Shown here: piece by piece, positions 8,167 to 17,800 of the stretch | Layout of the letters: each line of letters starts with the position of its first letter | Position numbering within the stretch: position 1 is the first letter of the stretch | Assembly: GCA_964579325.1 (NCBI GenBank) | Contig: CAZOHN010000024.1 | Span: 1-27,949 of the forward strand | DNA length: 27,949 nt | From: CAZOHN01 sp964579325 | Lineage (GTDB): Bacteria; Pseudomonadota; Alphaproteobacteria; Rhodobacterales; Rhodobacteraceae | Reading direction: 5' to 3' | Notes under the pieces: model-generated | What the model was told of the DNA's origin: nothing | Databases searched by the model: none | The model's input: only the letters and a program-made list of their open reading frames with translations | Translations under genes and position numbers: made by a program

Positions 8167-9284
8167 GCCTGCGCCTCCTGCGCCAGCGCATAGAGCCGCG
8201 ATAGCGCGGCGACCGCAGTGTCGCGGTCAGCCTGCGACAGCGCTGTGTTCCCGGCTTCGGCCAGCAGGGCCTCCGCTGCCTGTCGGAGCGCACCGGCCCG
8301 GTCGATCTGGTCGAGGTCGTCGGGCTTTGCCTCGACGCCCAGTGCCGTCAGATCGCTGGCGAACCAGCCGAAGTCCGGCGCGAGGCGAGCAAGTCCGGCC
8401 TCGAGCGCCGCGCGGTCGGCAAGCGTCAGCCGCCCGGTGATGGAAAGTCGGATCAGGTGATCCCGCGCCTTCGACCGCGGCAGCGCCTCGGCCAGCCGGG
8501 CGGAAACGTCGTCGCCGGGAAGCAGGTCGACCCGCGGACTGCGCCAGCGGAACAACGCCGTCTCGACGGAGACCACCTGTGGCGCGGCACCGGGTCCCGG
8601 AAGGCCGACGAGGAGGGCGGCGGCGGCGCTGTCGTGCTTGAACCCGTCGGGCTCCGGCGTGCCGGAATACCAGCTTGTCTGTGACACCTGCATCTGGCCG
8701 TGCCAGTCGCCCAGGGCAAGGTAGTCGAGCCCCGACCGCGTGGCGCGGTCGGGTGGGATGATGCCGGCCGCACCATCCTCACCCGAGAAATCCATGATCG
8801 CGCCGTGCCCGAGACCGATGCGGACCGCGCCTTCGGGCGTGGCGGCAGACATTGCTTCGGTCAGGTCGCGCCCGGGGCGGCGCTGCGTGCAAGGCGCGGG
8901 AAGCAGCCATGCACCATGGACCAGTTCCTGCGGCGCGGCCTGGGCCAGCACGCGGAGGTTTCCCGGCCCCTCTGCGGCCACGCGCCGCCAGAGCTCCGAC
9001 GCCGCGAGACTGTCGTGGTTGCCGGGCAGAAGTACCCAGGTCAGGTCGTCCTCCTCGCCCATCGCGCGCAGCGCCTGGCGGAGGGTTTCGGGGGCAGGTG
9101 TCTCGACATCGAAGGTGTCTCCCGCCAGCAGCACGACCCCTGCCCCGCCCTCGCGCGCGGCCCGGCCAAGCCGGGCGATCGCGCCGTGCCGGGCTTCACG
9201 CAGCCGATTGCGAATTGCTTCGGGAAAGCCGCCGAAAGCGCGGCCGAGGTGCAGGTCGGAGGAATGGAGAATGCGGAACGTCAT
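8163..9284 (-). CDS. DNA repair metallophosphoesterase (YhaO/SbcD-like exonuclease)
   Basis: The product is a calcineurin-like phosphoesterase of about 373 aa. Its metal-binding motifs are in family order: ILHSSDLHLGR at the N-terminus, VVLLAGDTFD, LLPGNHDS, a GLGHG motif and LALGDWHGQ. These ligate two metal ions in Mre11/SbcD-type nucleases. The C-terminal part matches the capping region that binds the SMC partner in such complexes. The open frame extends upstream to 9404, but the family starts a few residues before HSSDLH, so I chose the ATG at 9284 (MTFRILHSSD). The 3' end overlaps the SMC-like gene by 4 nt, which fixes them as an operon. YhaO-like is preferred over SbcD because the partner lacks a zinc hook. 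Confidence 0.9.
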   Translation of the reverse strand: MTFRILHSSDLHLGRAFGGFPEAIRNRLREARHGAIARLGRAAREGGAGVVLLAGDTFDVETPAPETLRQALRAMGEEDDLTWVLLPGNHDSLAASELWRRVAAEGPGNLRVLAQAAPQELVHGAWLLPAPCTQRRPGRDLTEAMSAATPEGAVRIGLGHGAIMDFSGEDGAAGIIPPDRATRSGLDYLALGDWHGQMQVSQTSWYSGTPEPDGFKHDSAAAALLVGLPGPGAAPQVVSVETALFRWRSPRVDLLPGDDVSARLAEALPRSKARDHLIRLSITGRLTLADRAALEAGLARLAPDFGWFASDLTALGVEAKPDDLDQIDRAGALRQAAEALLAEAGNTALSQADRDTAVAALSRLYALAQEAQA

Positions 9285-9494
9285 CGTTACCGTCCAGTGT
9301 GCGGGGCCGCTTTGCGATACTGTCCTCGGGGTCGCCTGATGCGTCCTGCCGGCAAGGCCCTCGCATCCAGCCCCGCCGATGACTCGACAGTCAAGCGGGA
9401 TCACCCATCCGGCGCAACCGGCGCGGCGGGGTCGTCGTGGCAGAGAGGAATGCGATGCACCAGTCCGGTGAAGGTCCTTCCGGCGCCGCCTCGG
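9285..9494. other. Gap between secretion locus and nuclease pair
   Basis: This stretch follows the adaptor gene stop and precedes the metallophosphoesterase start, both on the minus strand. It should contain the end of the secretion transcript and a promoter for the nuclease pair. I found no clear hairpin with a T tract and no convincing promoter hexamers. Confidence 0.35.
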
Positions 9495-10820
9495 TCACTC
9501 CTCCCGGAACGCGCGCTGGAACTGGTCGATCAGCGGGCGCGTGAAATAGGCCGCGGCTGTCTGCTCCTGGGTCGAAAGGTAGACCTCGGCCGGCATCCCC
9601 GGCAGGAGCTCAAGCCCGCCCAGGCGCTCGTTCTCTCCGGGCAGCAGTTCGACATGTCCGATATAGGTCGGCTCGGCGTTCGGCGACGGCGCGGAGGTGG
9701 CCGGCGAGACGTAGGTGATGCGGCCCAGAACCTCGGGCGTGGTGCGGTGGTTGAACGAAGAGAAGCGCACGCGGGCGGGCTGGTCGAGATAGACTTGGTC
9801 GATGGCCGTCACCGGCAGGTAGGCCTCGACCCTCAGTTCCGCACCCTCGGGCACGATCGTGGCGACAACTTCGGCCGGTGTGATGACGCCACCGACGGTG
9901 AAGACGGAAAGTTCATTGATCCGGCCCGACATCGGCGCGCGGATCTCGGTACGGGACAGGCGGTCTTCGACGGCGATGATGCGATCGGTCAGTTCCTGGA
10001 TGCGGGAATCCACGGCCACGAGTTCGCGCTGTGCCTCGGTCCGGGCAACGTCGTCGATGGCGAGGATCCGCATCCTGATCTCGCCGATGCGAGACCGAGA
10101 CCGGGCGATGTTGGCATCGAGTTCGCCCAGCCGGCCGCGCAGCTTGACCCGCTCGCGCTCGGCTTCCTCAATTCGGGGGGCCTCGACCAGGCCCTTGGCA
10201 TGAAGCTCGACGACGCGGGCGTGGCTCCGATCCACCAGATCGAGTTCGTCGACAAGTGCAGCGCGCTGCGCCGCGAGCGCGGTGATTTCCTCCTCGACCT
10301 GGGCGATCCCGAAATCGAGCTGCTGGCGCTGGTTCTCGCGGTTGGCAAGGTTTCCGGTATGCAGGCGCGCCTCGGCAGCGATCAGGGCACGGTACTTGGG
10401 GTCCGGACCCGTCAGTCGCTCGGGGAATGCAATGTCGGCCTCCGCGTCTCGGTCGGCGATCAGGCGGGCGCGGCGGACCTCGGCCTCGTCCCGCTGCCCC
10501 GACAGGATCGACAGCTCGGCCCGCGACTGGGCGTCATCAAGCCGGAACAGTACCTGGCCGGCCGCGACGGTATCACCCTCGCGCACCGCGATCTCGGCCA
10601 CGATCCCTCCATCGCGGTGCTGCACCTCCTTGATGTTCTGATCCACCTTGACCGTGCCCATCGCGATGACCGCGCCGGTGAGCTTCGCAGTGAAGGCCCA
10701 GCTGCCGACACCCCCAAGGAGCCCCAGCGAAAGGATGACCCCCGCGGCGATGCGCCCGCCGAAGCGGTCGAAGGGCACTCTGTTCGCTGCCGTTTCGGCG
10801 GAAGAGGGGCGGGGTTTCAT
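9495..10820 (-). CDS. HlyD/PrtE-family type I secretion adaptor
   Basis: The 441-aa membrane fusion protein links the inner-membrane ABC exporter to an outer-membrane TolC-like channel. It has a short cytoplasmic N-terminus, one transmembrane helix (about 23-45) and a first lipoyl half around VQHRDGGIVAEIAVREGDTV. A long Glu/Arg/Ala coiled-coil hairpin follows (about 95-290). The second lipoyl half is at TEIRAPMSGRINELSVFTVG and the beta-barrel region at LRVEAYLPVTAIDQV. LLPGMPAEVYLST near the end is typical of HlyD/PrtE/AprE proteins. The ATG at 10820 has AAGGA upstream. It starts 21 bp after the stop of the second RTX gene, so it is the last gene of the secretion operon. No TolC homologue is present here, so that part must be encoded elsewhere. 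Confidence 0.95.
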   Translation of the reverse strand: MKPRPSSAETAANRVPFDRFGGRIAAGVILSLGLLGGVGSWAFTAKLTGAVIAMGTVKVDQNIKEVQHRDGGIVAEIAVREGDTVAAGQVLFRLDDAQSRAELSILSGQRDEAEVRRARLIADRDAEADIAFPERLTGPDPKYRALIAAEARLHTGNLANRENQRQQLDFGIAQVEEEITALAAQRAALVDELDLVDRSHARVVELHAKGLVEAPRIEEAERERVKLRGRLGELDANIARSRSRIGEIRMRILAIDDVARTEAQRELVAVDSRIQELTDRIIAVEDRLSRTEIRAPMSGRINELSVFTVGGVITPAEVVATIVPEGAELRVEAYLPVTAIDQVYLDQPARVRFSSFNHRTTPEVLGRITYVSPATSAPSPNAEPTYIGHVELLPGENERLGGLELLPGMPAEVYLSTQEQTAAAYFTRPLIDQFQRAFREE

Positions 10821-10841
10821 CGTGGTGGTCCTTCCGGGGCG

Positions 10842-12827
10842 TCAGGCGGTTTCAAAGATCAGAACATGCTCGCCATCGAGAACAAGCTTCACATCGACGG
10901 TCTTGTCGCGGTCGAAATCGACCTCGACAAGCGTTCTGCAATAGTCTTCGGTCCAGTCGTGCCAGTAGCGCAGGCGCGGCTCGTCGGCACCGGCAGAATC
11001 GGCGAAGTCCTCGAAGAAGTCTTCGATCCGGTCCTCGAGCGCCTTCTGGGCCTTGCCGATCTTCTTGTCGCCGAAGAGCGATCCGAACTGGATCAGGTCG
11101 CCGGTGCTGAAATCGGTGATCCGATAGAGCGAGGGACCGGTTTCGACCGTGTCGCCGGGCAGGAAGTCGTAGAGATCGTTCCCGCCGTTGCCTGTGAAGG
11201 TGCCTTCGCCAGGGCCGGCGCGGAACACATCGCCGGTTGCGCTTCCGACAAAGTGCTCGAATCCGGTGAAGCTGTCCTCGCCGACTGACAGGCCGGTTGC
11301 GGTGCCGGCCGGGATGTCGATTGTGACGCCCTCTGTCGCAGCAGAGTAGTCGAGCCGGTCGTAGCCCTCACCGCCGTCGTAGATGTCGTTGGAGCCGTCG
11401 TCGTCGGCGAATACGGTGTCGTCGCCCTCGCCCGCCATGACGAAATCGCTGCCCACGCCGGCGATCAGGATGTCGTCGCCCGCACCGCCCAGGAGGGTGT
11501 CGTCACCTGCGCCCCCGGAGAGGACGTCGGCGCCCTCGCCGCCATCGAGGAAGTCGTGGCCTTCGCCTCCGAAGAGGAGGTCGTCGCCGTCGCCCCCTTC
11601 CAGATAGTCCTCGCCATCGTCGCCGTAGATGACATCGTCGCCGGCCTCGCCGTAGAGCCTGTCGTTTCCGGCGCCCCCGGCGATCCAGTCATCGCCCGCG
11701 CCACCGGCAATCATGTCGTCGCCTGCGCCGCCCAGAAGGGTGTCGTCGCCGTCGCCCCCTGCGATGTTGTCGTCACCGGCCCCGCCGTCAATCAGGTCGC
11801 GTCCTCCCAATCCAGCGAGATTGTCATCGCCGCCATGCCCCTCGATCACGTCGCGGCCAGCCGTCCCGAGAACGAGGTCGTCACCCTCGGTGCCCGTGCG
11901 GCGGTTCTCGACGATGGTCAGGACGGCCGACTGTGCGACCTGGAACTCGCCGTCGCTGACCATGTAGCCGATGGTCACCTCGCCGAGGTGATCGGTGTCG
12001 GCGAGATAGCGCCAGCCGCCGGCGGGGCCGCCGTCGATCACGCCCGTTGAAGCCGCCCCGAGATTGACGTGGAGGGAATCGCCGTCCGGATCCGAACTCT
12101 GCGAGAGCAGGTGGGAGAGCGCGAAGGCAAGCGTCGCGCCGCTGCCGACATCGCCGAGATAGACCGGGCTCGCATTGCGCGGGGCGCGGTTGCGAGCGGG
12201 CGTTTCAGGCGTGGACCCGCCATCGGTGCCATCGGACTGGCCCGGGTCTTCACCCGTGCCGGGATCATCTTCAAACGGCGGGAAAGTCAGGTCGTCATCA
12301 AATGCGAGCGCCCCCGCGCCGTCCGGTCCCGGCGGGCCGTCCTCGTGGACGGGGTCCGGCAGGAGCCGCGCACCCGGCGCGCCGCGGAAGGGCGGAAAGG
12401 GCGCATTGGCAGGCAGGAGCGGCCCGGTGAGAAATGATCCCAAAGAGGGAGCGGGGGCAAAGATGCCGCTGTCAAAGGGGCTGAACACCTGCGGCAATGC
12501 AGCCCGGCCTGCCGCTGCTTCATGCACCGCGGGTTCCCGCTCGTCGCCGGGTTCCTGCTCATTCCCATCGGGCACGGGCCGGAGGTGCCGCGCGGTGCCG
12601 GGCGCCTTGCCGTCCTCCGCTGCTGGCGTGGCGGGCGGCGCCGGCGCGCCGCTCGCCTCTGCTTCTCCAGGCCAGAGAAAGGACTTCAGGTAGAGCGCGA
12701 GTCCGACGAGTCCGCCAACCCAGCCAGTCAGGATCCGCGCATCAGGGTTGGGATCGCGCCGCAGGCCAAGCGGATCCGTGGCGCTTGCTTCCGGTGCCGC
12801 CGTCCGGGTGCCCTTGACCTCGATCAT
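10842..12827 (-). CDS. RTX calcium-binding protein with N-terminal hydrophobic segment
   Basis: The 661-aa acidic protein sits between exporter and adaptor. In order it has a hydrophobic stretch at about 32-51 (TGWVGGLVGLALYLKSFLW) and a low-complexity Pro/Ala/Gly/Asp region (about 55-205). A cadherin-like beta-sandwich follows (about 205-305, with SDPDGDSL and GYMVSDGEF). Next are roughly 18 RTX nonapeptides of the GGAGDDxUx type (about 308-485), then a C-terminal domain of about 175 residues ending in LVLDGEHVLIFETA. RTX repeats fold on Ca2+ outside the cell, and the gene's position makes it a probable substrate of the adjacent exporter. A hydrophobic N-terminal helix is unusual in a type I substrate and could hold it in the membrane. 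Its ATG overlaps the exporter stop (ATGA at 12824-12827). The function is not recognised. Confidence 0.88.
   Translation of the reverse strand: MIEVKGTRTAAPEASATDPLGLRRDPNPDARILTGWVGGLVGLALYLKSFLWPGEAEASGAPAPPATPAAEDGKAPGTARHLRPVPDGNEQEPGDEREPAVHEAAAGRAALPQVFSPFDSGIFAPAPSLGSFLTGPLLPANAPFPPFRGAPGARLLPDPVHEDGPPGPDGAGALAFDDDLTFPPFEDDPGTGEDPGQSDGTDGGSTPETPARNRAPRNASPVYLGDVGSGATLAFALSHLLSQSSDPDGDSLHVNLGAASTGVIDGGPAGGWRYLADTDHLGEVTIGYMVSDGEFQVAQSAVLTIVENRRTGTEGDDLVLGTAGRDVIEGHGGDDNLAGLGGRDLIDGGAGDDNIAGGDGDDTLLGGAGDDMIAGGAGDDWIAGGAGNDRLYGEAGDDVIYGDDGEDYLEGGDGDDLLFGGEGHDFLDGGEGADVLSGGAGDDTLLGGAGDDILIAGVGSDFVMAGEGDDTVFADDDGSNDIYDGGEGYDRLDYSAATEGVTIDIPAGTATGLSVGEDSFTGFEHFVGSATGDVFRAGPGEGTFTGNGGNDLYDFLPGDTVETGPSLYRITDFSTGDLIQFGSLFGDKKIGKAQKALEDRIEDFFEDFADSAGADEPRLRYWHDWTEDYCRTLVEVDFDRDKTVDVKLVLDGEHVLIFETA
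11375..11915 (-). repeat. RTX nonapeptide repeat array (coding)
   Basis: Tandem 27-nt coding units specify GGxGxDxUx nonapeptides in the second RTX protein. At DNA level it looks like a degenerate tandem repeat with recurrent gtcgtc/gccgcc words on the plus strand. Confidence 0.85.
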
Positions 12828-14725
12828 GACCCGCCGTCCCTGCCCTGTGCACGAACCGATGCGGCGATGCGCCTGGTGGCCTTTTGGCGCTTGCTTTCAG
12901 GTTGGTCCGCCTCACGGATCGCCTCGCGGGCCGAAGCCGGTTTTTCCCGAGACGAGGCGAAGGTCGGAGAAGTTGCCCCCGGCGAGCCTCCCGAGGCAGC
13001 ACCTGATGCGGCTGCTGGCACTTCCGTTCCGACCGCGGTGGCCGGGCGAGGATTGAGTATCTGCTCCTTTGGTCCGAAAGCGGTCATCCGGCCCTTCTGG
13101 ACCACGGCCACGAAGTCGCAGGCCTGGAGCGCGGCGGGCCTGTGCGCGATCACGATGACGATCCCGCCCCGCTGCTTGACCCCTTCGATCGCCGCGGTCA
13201 AGGCTGCTTCACCTTCGGGATCGAGGTTGGCGTTCGGTTCGTCGAGGATCACGAGGAAGGGATTGCCGTAGAGTGCCCGGGCGAGGCCGATCCGCTGACG
13301 CTGGCCGCCCGAAACGGCCGTGCCCATTGGGCCGAGATGGGTGCGGTAGCCGTCGGGCAGACGGACGATCATCTCGTGGATGTCCGCCGCCCGCGCCGCT
13401 TCAACGATGGCGGATGCCTCTGGCGCCGGGTCGAGCCGGGCGATGTTCTCCTCTACTGTCGCGTCGAGCAGCCCAACGTCCTGCGGCAGGTAGCCGATGT
13501 GACTGCCCCGGGCGTCGTCACTCCACTGTGCGAGTTCGGCCTCGTCGAGACGTACGGAGCCCCGCAGCACCGGCCAAATCCCCGTGAGCGCACGGGCAAG
13601 GGTCGACTTGCCGCCTCCGCTCGGACCGATGACTCCGAGCGCCTCACCAGCAACAAGCCCGAAGGTGACATCGCTCAGGAGCACGCGCCCCGTGGACGGG
13701 GCTGCGACGGTGATCCCCTCGATCTTCAGCGACAACTCCGGCGCCGGGAGCGGCATCGGCTTTTCCTGCTTGTCGATCACCTCGACCGTGTCGCGCACCC
13801 GCCGCCAGGCACCGCGCGCCGCGACAACGTTCTTCCAGTTGCCAATTGCGAGGTCGATCGGCGCCATGGCCCGCGCCGAAGCGATCGAGGCCGCAATGAT
13901 CGCACCTGCAGAGAGTTCGCCCAGGATTGTCAGGTATGCGGCAAGTCCGAGGATGGCCGATTGCAGGAGCATCCTCAGTACACGAGAGATCGCACCGAAG
14001 GTGCCGGAGATGTCGCTGGTGCGGGTCTGGACCTCGAGGTGGCGCTCATTCGCGCTCGCGAAGCGCGCCACCGCCCGAGAGGCGAAACCCATCGCCTTCA
14101 GGACCTCGGCGTTGCGCGCATTGGAGTCGGCGATGGAGTTGCGCTCGACTGTGGCCGCGTTGGTCGCCTGGCTCCACTGGCGGGTGCGCAGCTCGGTGGC
14201 GATGGCAAGGGTCGCCAGCAGGAAGGCGCCACCGAAGGTCAGCGCGCCGAGCGTGGGATGCAGCAGGTAGACGAAGACGAGAAACAGCGGCATCCAAGGC
14301 AGATCGAAGATCGCGATCGGCCCCTGAGAGCCGAGGAAGCCACGGATCGTGTCGACATCGCGCCCGCGCTCGAGCGCCTCGGAGGTGGAGTAGCCGAGCC
14401 GAGGCATGTCGACCACGACCTGGTGAGCGATGGGCGCGAGCCTGCGGTCGAGCCGCGCGCCGATCCGCACCAGGACCTGGGAGCGGATGATGTCGAACAC
14501 GCCCTGAAACAGGTAGAGGCCGATGGCCAGGGCAGAGATCGCCAGCAGTGTCGGGACGCTGCCGCTGACGAGGGCGCGGTCGTAGATCTGCAGCATGTAG
14601 AACGAGCCGGTCAGCGCCAGAACGCTGATGACCCCCGACAGGAAGAGCAGAAAGACGACAAGCCCCCGAATTCCGCCGAGTGCCTCCGCTGCCATTCCCT
14701 TCGACTTCCGCCCGCGCGCCGCCAT
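12824..14725 (-). CDS. Type I secretion ABC permease/ATPase (PrtD family)
   Basis: This inner-membrane exporter of about 633 aa fuses a six-helix ABC transmembrane domain (about 20-300, beginning VVFLLFLSGVISVLALTGS and containing YMLQIYDRALVSGS) to a nucleotide-binding domain. The ATPase motifs are complete: Walker A GPSGGGKST, Q-loop GYLPQDVGLL, signature VSGGQRQRIGLARAL, Walker B FLVILDEPNANLD and H-loop VIAHRP. There is no N-terminal peptidase C39-like domain, so it belongs to the PrtD/AprD/LipB group that exports RTX proteins with C-terminal signals. The C-terminus carries an extra tail of about 65 Ala/Ser/Lys-rich residues beyond the usual PrtD end. A TTG at 14746 could add seven residues; I prefer the ATG at 14725 with GGAAA upstream. 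The gene lies 88 bp downstream of the peroxidase stop and overlaps the second RTX gene. Confidence 0.95.
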   Translation of the reverse strand: MAARGRKSKGMAAEALGGIRGLVVFLLFLSGVISVLALTGSFYMLQIYDRALVSGSVPTLLAISALAIGLYLFQGVFDIIRSQVLVRIGARLDRRLAPIAHQVVVDMPRLGYSTSEALERGRDVDTIRGFLGSQGPIAIFDLPWMPLFLVFVYLLHPTLGALTFGGAFLLATLAIATELRTRQWSQATNAATVERNSIADSNARNAEVLKAMGFASRAVARFASANERHLEVQTRTSDISGTFGAISRVLRMLLQSAILGLAAYLTILGELSAGAIIAASIASARAMAPIDLAIGNWKNVVAARGAWRRVRDTVEVIDKQEKPMPLPAPELSLKIEGITVAAPSTGRVLLSDVTFGLVAGEALGVIGPSGGGKSTLARALTGIWPVLRGSVRLDEAELAQWSDDARGSHIGYLPQDVGLLDATVEENIARLDPAPEASAIVEAARAADIHEMIVRLPDGYRTHLGPMGTAVSGGQRQRIGLARALYGNPFLVILDEPNANLDPEGEAALTAAIEGVKQRGGIVIVIAHRPAALQACDFVAVVQKGRMTAFGPKEQILNPRPATAVGTEVPAAASGAASGGSPGATSPTFASSREKPASAREAIREADQPESKRQKATRRIAASVRAQGRDGGS

Positions 14726-14730
14726 GACTT

Positions 14731-14735
14731 TTTCC
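14731..14735 (-). promoter_or_regulatory. Shine-Dalgarno site favouring the exporter ATG start
   Basis: On the minus strand, GGAAA lies 5 nt before the ATG at 14725. The alternative TTG at 14746 has only a GGA at similar distance, so the choice is moderate. Confidence 0.45.
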
Positions 14736-14769
14736 AATGCTATCAAGAGTTCCGGTGCGAATGGTCACC

Positions 14770-14797
14770 GGCCCGCGGGACAATGTTCCCGCGGGCC
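14770..14797 (-). terminator. Intergenic hairpin between peroxidase and exporter genes
   Basis: An 11-bp perfect stem (GGCCCGCGGGA / TCCCGCGGGCC) with a 6-nt loop lies 17 nt beyond the peroxidase stop and 45 nt before the exporter start. No T tract follows on either strand. It therefore resembles a leaky attenuator or RNA-processing/stabilising stem rather than a full intrinsic terminator. Such an element would let the secreted substrate be made in excess over the exporter. Confidence 0.6.
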
Positions 14798-14813
14798 CGC
14801 TCCCTTGGTGGCG

Positions 14814-17800
14814 TCAGAGCATGAAGTCATCCTCGGTCAGGTTGCGCTGGCCGCGGATCGAGACGGTGAACTCGGGCGTCTCATCTCCCGAGATGTTGCC
14901 CTGGATCACCGTATAGTCGCCGTCCTCACGCGTCTCATGGCTCACCAAAAGCTGACCGACCCCAGTGAAGGCATCTGAGACGAGGGAGAAGCTGCCGTGA
15001 CCGGCGGCCGCGCCGTTGGCGTCGATCTGCGACAGGTCGATCCGGTCGCCGGGCTGGAAGCCAACGATCGTGTCCCCGTCGGCATCACCGGCCGAGAGGA
15101 AACGGTACGTGTCGTTCCCTCCGCCCCCATCGAGGACGTTCTGCGCCCGGCCCGCAGTGATGACGTCGTTGCCAGAGCCTCCGATGAACTTCTCGATGCT
15201 CCAGAGGACATCATTTCCTGTCTCCGCACTCTGTGCGTAGCCGCGCCCGTCGTTCCCGGAACCGAGGTCGACGGTGATGTCGGCGCGGATGCCGGACATG
15301 TCGAGCGTGTCGATCCCGGTGCCACCCGAGACTTCGTCGCCGAAGTAGACGTCGTCGCCGTCGCCCACGGTGGCAAGGAAGGTATCGTTTCCGGCACCGC
15401 CGACAACGAAGTCGTTGCCCGCGCCACCCTCGATGAAGTCGTCTCCCTCCTCGCCGAAGAGCCGGTCGTTGCCCGCGTCGCCGAAGACCATGTCGTTGCC
15501 GGCTCCGGCGAGGACCACGTCATTGCCATCACCGGCAAAGACCATGTCGCGTCCCGCACCTGCCACGATGTTGTCAGCCTCCGCGCTTCCGAACCGGGTT
15601 TCGCCCGCGGTGGAACCGGCAGTCTCGCCCACCGTGGCCGGCTGGGCCGGGGTCCCGGAGCCGCCACCGGATGCAGGCGGGGTGGAGGGAGCCGAAGCGC
15701 TCTCTTCCGCCGGCGCATCGGGAACGGTGGTGGGCGTCTCACCGGATACCGTCGTCGCTCCGCCAGCGCCCTCGGCTGCTTCCGCCGGGTTCCCACCAGG
15801 CAAGTCGACCACGTCCTGCGGCCGCAGGTCGCCAACGACGGTGTCGTTGCCACCCTCTCCGCGGAACACGATCCGGTGCGCCGAGTCTAGGCCCGAGATG
15901 TCGACGGTATCGTCGGCGACTGAACCATTGATGGTGATCGTGTTGTAGCTGAGGCTTGTGGTCGAGAAGTCGCCGATGATCTGGATCGTGTCACCAGAGT
16001 TCTCGCCGCCGTCCAGAACCCCGTTCCCATTGTCGGCGGTCACATCAAGGGTATTGACCACGATCTCCTGGATGTCCTGCAGTTCCGCGACGATCGAGGC
16101 GTTGTTGGTGCCGTTGCGGGTGATCACGATCTCGGTCGTAGCCGCGATCCCCGTCATCCCGGCCAGAACGGCCGCATCGCGAGTGTAGATGCGGAAGATC
16201 TCGGCCGAGGCGTCACCGGTGATCACCAGCGTGTCCTCGCCGGTGCCGCCGTTGATCCGGTCGCGGCCACCGGCACCGGCCGCGAAGTTCAGAAGCACGG
16301 TGTCGTCGCCCGCGCCCCCAGAAATGACGTCGATGCCAAGACCGCCTTCGAGCGTGTCGTTGCCATCGCCGCCGTCGAGGTCGTCGGCACCCGCACCGCC
16401 GGAAAGCAGGTCGTCCCCAAGGCCGCCGGAGAGGATGTCGTTGCCTCCCATGCCAAGGATCACGTCGTCGCCGTCGCCTCCGGACAACTGATCGTTCCCG
16501 GCACCGCCGTCGATGAAGTCATTCCCCGCGCCGCCATCGATGATGTCCGCGCCGCCGAGGCCGATCAACTCGTCGTCGCCGTCGCCACCAGCAAGGTTGT
16601 TGGCGCCGCCGTTCCCTCTGGCGATGTCGTCGCCGCCGGTCCCGATGAAGTTCGGGTTCGCAGGGTTGGCCTGCCAGTTCTGGCCGACCGGCGCCGTCGC
16701 GTCGGAAACAAGCACCTCGGTTGCACCAAGCCCATCCGTAAAGCTTGCCTGGGCCCGAAGCATGAGCCCGGCTTGCGCCCCGGCGGTCGGACCGGGCAGG
16801 TCTTGCGGCGTGAGCGATGTTCCCGTCGCGCCCGGGATGTCGGTCCAGGTCACGCCGTCGCCGGAAGATTGCCACTGCAGTGCGATGGGTCCGACAATTC
16901 CGTTTGCATCGGCGATGCTCGAGAGGTCGACCGACAGCGTCTGGCCCTCGGTCGGAGTCGTATCGCTTATCACGGGCATGCCGGTCGCAGCTTGCTGCAC
17001 GATATTGACATCGCCGTCGGCGAAGCGAAGCACCTCGATGTTGCGGAGCGTGTCACGCCCGTCCGAGACGAGGTTGGCCCCGGCAGGAACGTTGCCCCGA
17101 TCGAAGCCGGTGTGCTCGACCGTGATCGAACCGTCGTCGTTGTTCGTGATCGTGTAGTTCGCCTGCACATCCCAGAAGGTGGCGATGTCGATATCACCTT
17201 CCTGCCCGCCATCGAGGATCTCGCGGACGATGTGCATCTGGCCCGGCACGATGGTGCGCGAGACCAGAAGCTCGAACATGCTCTTGCCGATCCAGCTCGA
17301 GTGCGCAGCGTCCGCCGCCGTGAAGATGTGCTTGAGCGTATCGACGGTGGCGATTTCGTTCGCGGCAGTGTTGTCGTCGGTTGCGCTGCTTGTGATGCGG
17401 ATGCGCACATTCAGCCAGCGGTCTCCGTCGATGATGTCATCCCCGCCGTTCCCGGCGATGAGGTCCGATCCGCCGCCGCCGAGCAGGATGTTGCCCTGTT
17501 CCCAGAACGTCTGGCCATCGGGGATCGCCACGATCTCTGAGAGGCCCGCGATGCGGTCGATGCCAGCCTGGTCGAGGCCGTCGTTGAAGAACACCCCCTC
17601 ATTGGCGCCGGCGCCCGGCAGCAGGTTGCCCGGGGCGACGCGGTCGTCGCCGAGGAGGACGTCGTTGCGCTCCCAGCCCGAGAGCGCCTCGACCTTGTCG
17701 AAGCGGTTGCGCAGGATGTCCTGCTCCTCGGTCGTGAAGATCTTGATCCTGAGGTCGGCATAGGCGTCCCTCTGCACACCCTTGAAGATCGCCCAGTCGA

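Noticed and set aside
6700..8193. Plus-strand open frame of 497 codons opposite the SMC-like gene
   Set aside because: It is antisense to a conserved ATPase with Walker and signature motifs, and its composition is Arg/Gly/Leu-biased shadow sequence.
8700..11288. Plus-strand open frame of 862 codons
   Set aside because: It crosses the antisense of three well-supported genes and an intergenic gap, and its protein shows no recognisable domain.
11375..11915. Possible CRISPR or satellite array
   Set aside because: The period is 27 nt with no spacers. It keeps frame and encodes RTX nonapeptides.
13142..14824. Plus-strand open frame of 560 codons opposite the exporter
   Set aside because: It is a shadow of the ABC exporter, whose ATPase motifs are complete on the minus strand.
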